Of a stretch of DNA of 64,000 bases, positions 58,285 to 64,000 are shown piece by piece (within the stretch, counting starts at the first letter, position 1; each line of letters opens with the position of its first letter). The translations under genes and the position numbers were made by a program. The stretch is from Modestobacter excelsi (GTDB lineage Bacteria > Actinomycetota > Actinomycetes > Mycobacteriales > Geodermatophilaceae): assembly GCF_005930495.1 (NCBI RefSeq), contig NZ_SJEX01000013.1, positions 1 to 64,000 of the forward strand. The letters are read 5' to 3'. The notes under the pieces are model-generated. The model made no database searches. It was not told the origin of the DNA and worked only from the letters and a program-made list of their open reading frames with translations.

Positions 58285-59220
58285 GTGACTGCAGGGAACT
58301 CCGCGAGCCGGAGTACAGCGACAGTTCTCGCCGACGACCTGGTGGAGTCCCTCGCCGGTCGCCGCGATCCCGAGGCGGCTGCGGCCGCTGCAGTGGCTGA
58401 CGCCACGCCGTCCGGCGCGCAGGCCGAGGCGCAGGTCGTCCCGCTGGCGGCGCGCTCCCCGGCGGAGGAGGCCGACCCGCTGGACCCGGAGCTCGTCGAC
58501 CCCGCCGCCGTCCCGGACGCGCCGGCTCCCGCGGCCCAGCCGGCGGACGCCCCCGGCCCGGGCCGACGCCCCCGCCGTCGCGAGCGGCGCGGTCCGAGCC
58601 TGCGCGAGCAGCGGCGGCTGCGGACCCGGGAGGCGATCGTCGACGCGGCCGCCGCGCTGTTCGTCGAGCGCGGCTTCGACCACGTGAGCGTCATGGAGAT
58701 CGCGCAGCGCGCCGGCGTGGTCGAGAAGACGGTGTTCAACCACTTCCCGGTCAAGGAGGGGCTGGTCTTCGAGGCCGACCCGCCGATTCGGGCCGCGCTG
58801 CTGGACGCCGTGCGCCGGCGCCCGGCCGGCGAGTCGGTCGCCGCCGCGGCGGGCGGGTTCGTGGTGGCCGCGGTCAGCCAGCTGGGCTCCCCCGCCGCCG
58901 CGGAGGGCATGACCGAGATGGCCCGGGTGATCCGCGGCAGCCGCACCCTGCAGGCCCGCGAGCGGGAGATCCTCGGCACGCTGACCGACACCCTGGCCGA
59001 GCAGATCACCCTGGAGACCCGGGCGGCGGCCGGCGAGCTGGAGCCGTGGCTGGCGGCCAACGCGGTCATGGGGCTGTACTCGTCGCTGCTGGAGCTCGCC
59101 CGTGACCGGGTCCTCGCCGGGGCCTCCGGCCCGGAGCTGGTGGCCATGCTGCGGACCCGCGGGCAGCGCGGGCTGGCCCTGCTCCAGTTCGGCCTCGCCG
59201 GCTACGCCAAGCGCCGCTGA
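58285..59220 (+). CDS. TetR-family regulator with long N-terminal tail
   Basis: About 311 residues. HTH at about 118–165 (TREAIVDAAAALFVERGFDH, then VMEIAQRAGVVEKTVFNHFP). The preceding 110 residues are Ala/Pro/Glu-rich and look unfolded, ending in a basic patch (GRRPRRRERRG). GTG 58285 or 58276 are possible starts. Codon use is uniform through the tail, so it is probably translated. It ends convergently with the desaturase at a shared terminator and may regulate fatty-acid genes. Confidence 0.85.
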   Translation: MTAGNSASRSTATVLADDLVESLAGRRDPEAAAAAAVADATPSGAQAEAQVVPLAARSPAEEADPLDPELVDPAAVPDAPAPAAQPADAPGPGRRPRRRERRGPSLREQRRLRTREAIVDAAAALFVERGFDHVSVMEIAQRAGVVEKTVFNHFPVKEGLVFEADPPIRAALLDAVRRRPAGESVAAAAGGFVVAAVSQLGSPAAAEGMTEMARVIRGSRTLQAREREILGTLTDTLAEQITLETRAAAGELEPWLAANAVMGLYSSLLELARDRVLAGASGPELVAMLRTRGQRGLALLQFGLAGYAKRR

Positions 59221-59221
59221 G

Positions 59222-59298
59222 GAAGGACCCCCCGCCTCATGGCCCCCTTGCAGGGGCCCGCCGCGAGCTTGCGAGCGGTGGGGGCAAGGGGGTCCTTC
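59222..59298. terminator. long bidirectional hairpin with repeated core
   Basis: Outer stem GAAGGACCCCC/GGGGGTCCTTC, 11 perfect pairs, plus an inner GGCCCCCTTGC/GCAAGGGGG stem. A 38-base core is identical to the hairpin at 32766–32819. It occupies almost the whole gap between the convergent TetR and desaturase genes. Confidence 0.8.
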
Positions 59299-59300
59299 GA

Positions 59301-60500
59301 CTACGCGGCGGCCTGCTGCTGCAGCTGGCGGCGGACCTTCGGGCCGCCGGTCGTCATCTTGTAGAGCTTGGCCACCTGCGCCGGCACGTTCGCCGGGGTG
59401 GTCTGGGCCAGCCAGCCGTTGGGCAGCGACAGCCGCAGCACCTTGTGCCAGGCCGAGCCGACCTGGCGGGGCAGCGACGCCGAGTGGTAGCGCAGCCCGT
59501 ACCGGTCGAACAGGTCCTGCACCTTCGGCGCGATCTCTGAGTACCGGTTGCTCGGCAGGTCGGGGAACAGGTGGTGCTCCACCTGGTGCGACAGGTTGCC
59601 GGTCATGATGTGCATGGCCTTGCTGCCGGAGATGTTGGCCGAGCCGAGCATCTGGCGCAGGTACCACTCACCGCGGGTCTCGCCGTCGATCGACTTCTTC
59701 TCGAAGGTCTCCACGCCCTCGGGGAAGTGCCCGCACATGATCACCGAGTGCGACCACAGGTTGCGGACGACGTTGGCGGTGAAGTTGGCCGCCAGGGTCG
59801 GCAGGAACGACGGGCCCGACAGCAGCGGGTGGACGACGTAGTCCTTCGTCATCTGCTTGCGGATCTTCTTGAGCACGGCCTTGCCGGCGGCCCGGAAGGA
59901 GGGGTCGGCGCGCCGCTCCTTGGTCGCCAGGTTCTTGCCCAGCTCCAGGTCGTAGGCGGCGATGCCGTACTCGAAGAAGCAGGCGTTGACGAAGTTCCAC
60001 ACCGGCTGCAGCAGGTACAGCGGCACCCACTTCTGGTCCTCGTCGACGCGCATGATGCCGTAGCCGAGGTCGTTGTCCTTGCCGATCACGTTGGTGTACG
60101 TGTGGTGGAGGATGTTGTGCGAGTGCTTCCACTGCTCCGACGGGCTGGCCATGTCCCACTCCCAGGTCGTGGAGTGGATCTTCGGGTCACGCATCCAGTC
60201 CCACTGGCCGTGCAGGATGTTGTGCCCGATCTCCATGTTCTCCAGGATCTTCGCGACCGAGAGCCCCACGGTGCCCAGCACCCAGGCCGGCGGGAACTTG
60301 GAGAACAGCAGGACGGCGCGGCTGCCGAGCTCGAGCTTGCGCTGGACGTCGATCACCCGGCGGATGTAGGCCGCGTCGGCGTCCCCGCGGCTGTCCATGA
60401 CGCCCTGCCGGAGGGCGTCGAGCTCCAAGCCGATCGACTCGATGTCCGCCTCGCTCAGGTGCGCGATCGGGTTGTCGGACTTCTTCTGCAGGACGGTCAT
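59301..60500 (-). CDS. membrane fatty-acid desaturase (DesA3-like)
   Basis: A 399-residue integral membrane desaturase. His boxes: HNILH (93–97), HSHNILHH (126–133), and QVEHHLFP near the C-terminus. It puts a double bond into acyl chains using O2 and electrons from a reductase. The next gene upstream on the same strand is its likely electron donor. ATG 60500 is 23 bases beyond the reductase stop. Confidence 0.93.
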   Translation of the reverse strand: MTVLQKKSDNPIAHLSEADIESIGLELDALRQGVMDSRGDADAAYIRRVIDVQRKLELGSRAVLLFSKFPPAWVLGTVGLSVAKILENMEIGHNILHGQWDWMRDPKIHSTTWEWDMASPSEQWKHSHNILHHTYTNVIGKDNDLGYGIMRVDEDQKWVPLYLLQPVWNFVNACFFEYGIAAYDLELGKNLATKERRADPSFRAAGKAVLKKIRKQMTKDYVVHPLLSGPSFLPTLAANFTANVVRNLWSHSVIMCGHFPEGVETFEKKSIDGETRGEWYLRQMLGSANISGSKAMHIMTGNLSHQVEHHLFPDLPSNRYSEIAPKVQDLFDRYGLRYHSASLPRQVGSAWHKVLRLSLPNGWLAQTTPANVPAQVAKLYKMTTGGPKVRRQLQQQAAA

Positions 60501-60523
60501 GTGCAGCTCCTCAGGTCGGGGGG

Positions 60524-61627
60524 TCAGTGATCGATGTCGCAGGCGCCGGCCGCGGCGCTGATGCAGGTCTGGATCAGGACGCCGTCACCGGGGGCGGCCG
60601 TGGTGACCTCGCCGGTGCGCAGGTCGCGGACGGCGCCCTCGCGGAGCGGGAGCACGCAGCCGTAGCAGATGCCCATCCGGCAGCCGCTGGGCATGAGCAC
60701 CCCGGCCTCCTCGGCGGCGTCGAGGATCGGCGTGGCGCCGTCCGCCTCGAGCGAGCGCGAGGACCGCGCGAAGTTGACGGTGCCGCCCTCCCCGGTGACC
60801 AGCACCCGCGGGCGGAACCGCTCGGTGTAGAGCTGGTCGGGGATGCCCGCGGCTGCCCAGTGCTCCTCGAGGGCCTCCAGCAGCCCGACCGGACCGCAGG
60901 CCCAGGTGGAGCGCTCCGTGAGGTCGGGCACGAGCTCGGCGAGCGCGGCGGCGTCGAGCAGGCCGGCGGTCTGGGTGTGCCGCTCGACCAGCCGGATCTG
61001 ACCGGTGCGGGCCAGCTCCCGCAGCTCGGCACCGAAGATGACGTCGTCGGCCGTGGGTGCGGAGTGCACGACCACCACGTCGTCGTGGTCGGCCACGTGG
61101 TTGCGCAGGATGCCCATCACCGGGGTCACGCCGGACCCGGCGGTGACGAACAGGCACTTCTCCGGCCGCTGGGCCGGCAGCACGAAGTCACCCGTGGCCT
61201 GGTCGAGCTGCACGATGGTGCCCGGGCGCGCCCGGCGCACCAGGTGGTTGCTCACCTTGCCGCCCGGGATCGCCTTGACGGTGATGGTGAAGCACCCGTC
61301 GGCCCGGCCGAGCACCGAGGTGATCGAGTAGGCCCGCCACTGCCGGACGCCGTCGACATCGATGCCGATCCGGACGTACTGGCCGGGCGTGTGCGGGAGC
61401 CAGTCCCGGCCCGGGCGGATGACGACCGTCGCGGCGTCCCGGGTCTCCGGACGGACCTCCTCGATCCGGCCCCGCAGCGCGGCGCCGGAGCGGAGCGGGT
61501 CGACGAGGTCGAGGTAGTCGGCGGGCAGCAACGGCGTGGTGACCAGCTCGGCGACCTTGACCACCCGGTCACGGAGCTTCCCCAGCACCGGCCAGGCCGA
61601 GGAGGGGCGCGGAACGGTTGCGGTCAT
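60524..61627 (-). CDS. ferredoxin reductase with 2Fe–2S domain
   Basis: A 367-residue reductase. FAD domain RAYSITS; NAD(P) domain with VTAGSGVTPVMGIL and CGPVGLLEALEEHW; C-terminal plant-type 2Fe–2S domain with CRMGICYGC and TCISA. Layout matches the Rv3230c partner of DesA3. ATG 61627. It is divergent from the PucR gene and in an operon with the desaturase. Confidence 0.93.
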   Translation of the reverse strand: MTATVPRPSSAWPVLGKLRDRVVKVAELVTTPLLPADYLDLVDPLRSGAALRGRIEEVRPETRDAATVVIRPGRDWLPHTPGQYVRIGIDVDGVRQWRAYSITSVLGRADGCFTITVKAIPGGKVSNHLVRRARPGTIVQLDQATGDFVLPAQRPEKCLFVTAGSGVTPVMGILRNHVADHDDVVVVHSAPTADDVIFGAELRELARTGQIRLVERHTQTAGLLDAAALAELVPDLTERSTWACGPVGLLEALEEHWAAAGIPDQLYTERFRPRVLVTGEGGTVNFARSSRSLEADGATPILDAAEEAGVLMPSGCRMGICYGCVLPLREGAVRDLRTGEVTTAAPGDGVLIQTCISAAAGACDIDH

Positions 61628-61720
61628 ACCTAGACCTTTCCCGGTTCCCCGACCAATCACCTGCTCCCTGGACGTGAATCGGCCGGTAGGTTCTGTTCTC
61701 CACGAACAAAGGAGGCGTCG

Positions 61721-62905
61721 GTGAGCGAGTTGATCACGTTCCCCCCTGCCGTGGTGGCGGCGATGCAGGCCGAGCTGCCCGCGGTGGCCGAGCAGACCGT
61801 CGCGACCATCGTGGTGGAGGTCCCCAGCTACGCCGACGCCTTCGCCGGTGAGATGGGCCGGGCCATCACCAGCGCCGTGGAGCTCGCCCTCGGCGGCTTC
61901 CTCGACCTGGCGACGGCAACCGGCGGCGTCGACCCGAGCCGGCCGATCGGGCCCGCGCTGGAGGGTGCGTACAAGCTCGGTCGGGGCGAGGCCCGCAGCG
62001 GCCGGTCGATGGACTCGCTGCTGGCCGCGTACCGGGTGGGCGCCCGGGTGTCCTGGCGGCACATGAGCGACACCGCCGTCGCCGCCGGGCTGACCAGCGG
62101 GTCGCTGGCCCGCTTCGCCGAGCTGGTGTTCGCCTACATCGACCAGCTGTCCGCCTCCAGCGTCGCCGGCCACACGGACGAGCTGGAGACGACCGGGCGG
62201 GTGCGCCGGCACCACCTGGAACGGCTCGGTGCGGTGCTGCTGGCCGGGCGGCCGCTGCACGAGCTGACCGCCGCGGCCGAGCGGGCGGACTGGCCGGCCC
62301 CGCGCACGCTCACCGCCGTGCTGCTGCCCGAGGAGCGGGCGCGCGGCGCCCTGGGGTTGCTGGACGGCCGCACCCTGCAGGTCAGCGACGACCCGCCGGG
62401 GCTGGACCCCTCGACCGAGCTGACCGTGCTGCTGGTGCCCGACGCCGGCGAGGGCGCCCGGCCCGGGCTGCTCCGTGCCCTGGAGGGCCGGTCGGCGGTG
62501 GTCGGCCCCGCCCGGCCGTGGGCGTCGGTGGTGACCTCCTACGGTCGGGCGGTGCGGGCGCTGCGGCTCGGGCTCGCCGCCGAGGCGCCCGCTGCGCTGG
62601 ACACCGAGCAGCGGCTGCCCGACCTGGTGCTGCGGGCCGACGACGAGGCGCTGGCCGACCTGCGCGCGGCCGCGCTGGCGCCGCTGGACGGGCTCAACGG
62701 CGCAGCCCGGGAGAAGCTGGTCGCGACGCTGCGCTCCTGGCTGCTGCACCACGGCCGGCGTGAGCAGGTGGCCGCGGAGCTGTTCGTGCACCCGCAGACC
62801 GTGCGCTACCGGATGGGGCAGCTGCGCCAGCTGTTCGGCAACCGGCTCGACGACCCCCAGCGGGTGCTGGAGCTGACCCTCGCCCTCGGCGCAACTCCGG
62901 TGTGA
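61721..62905 (+). CDS. PucR-family helix-turn-helix regulator
   Basis: A 394-residue regulator. A GGDEF-like/PucR sensing region fills the first 320 residues; the C-terminal HTH_30 is LVATLRSWLLHHGRREQVAA, then ELFVHPQTVRYRMGQLRQLF. GTG 61721 follows AAAGGAGG, a near-perfect ribosome site. Divergent from the desaturase electron-transfer operon with 93 bases between, so it probably controls it. Confidence 0.9.
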   Translation: MSELITFPPAVVAAMQAELPAVAEQTVATIVVEVPSYADAFAGEMGRAITSAVELALGGFLDLATATGGVDPSRPIGPALEGAYKLGRGEARSGRSMDSLLAAYRVGARVSWRHMSDTAVAAGLTSGSLARFAELVFAYIDQLSASSVAGHTDELETTGRVRRHHLERLGAVLLAGRPLHELTAAAERADWPAPRTLTAVLLPEERARGALGLLDGRTLQVSDDPPGLDPSTELTVLLVPDAGEGARPGLLRALEGRSAVVGPARPWASVVTSYGRAVRALRLGLAAEAPAALDTEQRLPDLVLRADDEALADLRAAALAPLDGLNGAAREKLVATLRSWLLHHGRREQVAAELFVHPQTVRYRMGQLRQLFGNRLDDPQRVLELTLALGATPV

Positions 62906-63010
62906 GGCCCCGTCCCGAGGCTCACCCGAGCGTGCGAGCGAAAGAACCCGCTCCTCCCCGCTCCTCGCAGGCTCGCAGCGGGACCCGGGAGCGGGCCTGA
63001 GACGGGGTCC
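62906..63010. terminator. complex hairpin between PucR and recN genes
   Basis: GGCCCCGTC...GAGGC pairs with GCCT...GACGGGGTCC at the outer ends. An inner CCCGCTCC/GGGAGCGGG stem is also present. It sits between convergent genes and starts one base after the PucR stop. It has GCGTGCGAGCG in its loop region, like the repeated cores above. Confidence 0.7.
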
Positions 63011-63014
63011 GTCA

Positions 63015-64000
63015 TCAGCCGCGGCCCTCGGCGGCGACCGCCATCAGCTCGCGGGCGTGCGCCTGGCCGGTGTCGCTGTCGGCCAGCCCGGAGAGCATCC
63101 GGGCCAGCTCCCGCACCCGGTCCTCGTCGCGGACGGCGCGGATGTCGGTGGCCGTGACCCCCTGGGCGCTGTCCGGGGACTTGTCGACGACGAGGTGGGT
63201 GTCGGCGAACGCGGCGACCTGGGCGAGGTGGGTGACCACGACGACCTGGTGCTCCCGCGCCAGCCGGGCCAGCCGCCGGCCGATCTCCCCGGCCGCCTGA
63301 CCGCCGACGCCGGCGTCGACCTCGTCGAAGACCATCACCGGCACCGGGTCGGCGCCGGCGAAGACGACCTCGATGGCCAGCATGACCCGGGAGAGCTCCC
63401 CGCCCGAGGCGCCCTTGTGCACCGGCCGCGCCGGGGCGCCGGGGTGCGGGGAGAGCAGCAGCGCCACCTCGTCGGCGCCCTCGGGTCCGGGCTGGTCGGG
63501 GTCGCTGTCGATGCGGAAGGACACCTGGGCGTTCTTCATCGCCAGCCCGGCCAGCTCCGCGCCGACCTCGGCGGCGAACCCGTCGGCCGCGGCCCGGCGC
63601 CCCTCGGTGACCCGGGTGGACAGCGAGGCGAGCTGCTCCCGCGCGGCGTCGCGTTGCGCCTGCAGCGCCTCGAGCGCCTCGTCGGAGACGTCCAGCTGGG
63701 ACAGCCGGGCCTGGGCGTCGGCTGCCCAGCCCAGCACCCCGGCCAGACCCTCCCCCGGTTCGGCGTACTTGCGGACCAGCGCGGTGATCGCCGCCCTGCG
63801 GTCGAGCACCTCGGCCAGCCGGGCCGGGTCGGCGTCGAGGTCGGCGACGTAGCCGGCCAGCTGAACGGCGACGTCGGAGACCACGGCGACCGCGTCGGCC
63901 AGGTCCTGGGCGAGCAGCACCAGCGTCGGGTCGTCGGAGCCGGCCAGCGCGCGCTCGGCGGTGGCCAGGGCGGTGGTGGCGTCCTGCGGGAGCTCCCCGC
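63015..64000 (-). CDS. recN: DNA repair protein RecN, C-terminal part
   Basis: Partial at the right edge; 328 codons are visible. ABC signature HKGASGGELSRVMLAIEVVF, Walker B VPVMVFDEVDAGVGG, and the His loop VVVVTHLAQVAAFADTHLVV define RecN. A coiled-coil arm region precedes it. It acts in double-strand break repair. It sits at the expected place upstream of steA, though four genes intervene. Confidence 0.94.
   Translation of the reverse strand, partial: GELPQDATTALATAERALAGSDDPTLVLLAQDLADAVAVVSDVAVQLAGYVADLDADPARLAEVLDRRAAITALVRKYAEPGEGLAGVLGWAADAQARLSQLDVSDEALEALQAQRDAAREQLASLSTRVTEGRRAAADGFAAEVGAELAGLAMKNAQVSFRIDSDPDQPGPEGADEVALLLSPHPGAPARPVHKGASGGELSRVMLAIEVVFAGADPVPVMVFDEVDAGVGGQAAGEIGRRLARLAREHQVVVVTHLAQVAAFADTHLVVDKSPDSAQGVTATDIRAVRDEDRVRELARMLSGLADSDTGQAHARELMAVAAEGRG

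Overview
The window is very GC-rich, coding-dense DNA with frequent GTG starts and many 4-base GTGA/ATGA gene overlaps. The preserved block recN–steA–mctB–pyrG–NUDIX–xerD–parA–scpA–scpB–rluB–cmk–der is the known actinobacterial order (compare Mycobacterium tuberculosis Rv1696 to Rv1713). Gene content (mycofactocin, xylose isomerase, DUF222/HNH proteins, extra MurJ-like genes) and the repeated terminator style suggest a Geodermatophilaceae-like actinobacterium such as Blastococcus, Geodermatophilus or Modestobacter. The family assignment is an inference.

Left part (1–24.5 kb): accessory, metabolic and partly decayed. A LysR regulator precedes a compact catabolic operon: FAD hydroxylase, SnoaL-like protein, esterase, FAH-family enzyme and a DUF3500 protein. 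A scar follows, holding an IS256 transposase remnant and an IclR remnant. Then comes a mycofactocin locus of unusual layout: mftD, a mycofactocin-type SDR and an MftR-like TetR run leftward, while mftA, mftB and mftC run rightward from a shared control region. mftE and mftF are absent from the window. Further right are three more dehydrogenase-like genes, a frameshifted PAP2 gene, an MMPL exporter with a divergent TetR and two perfect palindromic operators, an SGNH hydrolase, an intact IS481 element in a GCTAGC target, a 30-codon fragment of a second esterase copy, and a TetR plus second mycofactocin-type SDR pair. A tRNA-Pro(GGG) gene marks the border with the conserved chromosome.

Right part (24.6–64 kb): the conserved block, read mostly on the minus strand and opened in several places. 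Between cmk and rluB lie aroH, an MFS exporter and a xylose module (xylA, xylB and a divergent ROK repressor). Between rluB and scpB lie an HNH/DUF222 gene and an LLM-class oxidoreductase. An arginase-like gene sits beside xerD and parA. ald, a RibD-like reductase, an AraC–DinB fusion, a membrane protein, a GlcG/HbpS protein and a PASTA-type Ser/Thr kinase lie between xerD and the NUDIX gene. A translationally coupled envelope block (phosphodiesterase-like membrane protein, GT4 glycosyltransferase, MurJ-like flippase, MraY-like transferase) lies between pyrG and mctB–steA. A TetR gene, a desaturase with its ferredoxin reductase, and a PucR regulator lie between steA and recN, which runs off the right end.

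Functionally, the left part handles organic substrates through dehydrogenases, some probably using mycofactocin. The right part joins chromosome segregation and recombination (ScpAB, ParA, XerD, RecN) with nucleotide synthesis (PyrG, Cmk), ribosome maturation (Der, RluB) and envelope building.
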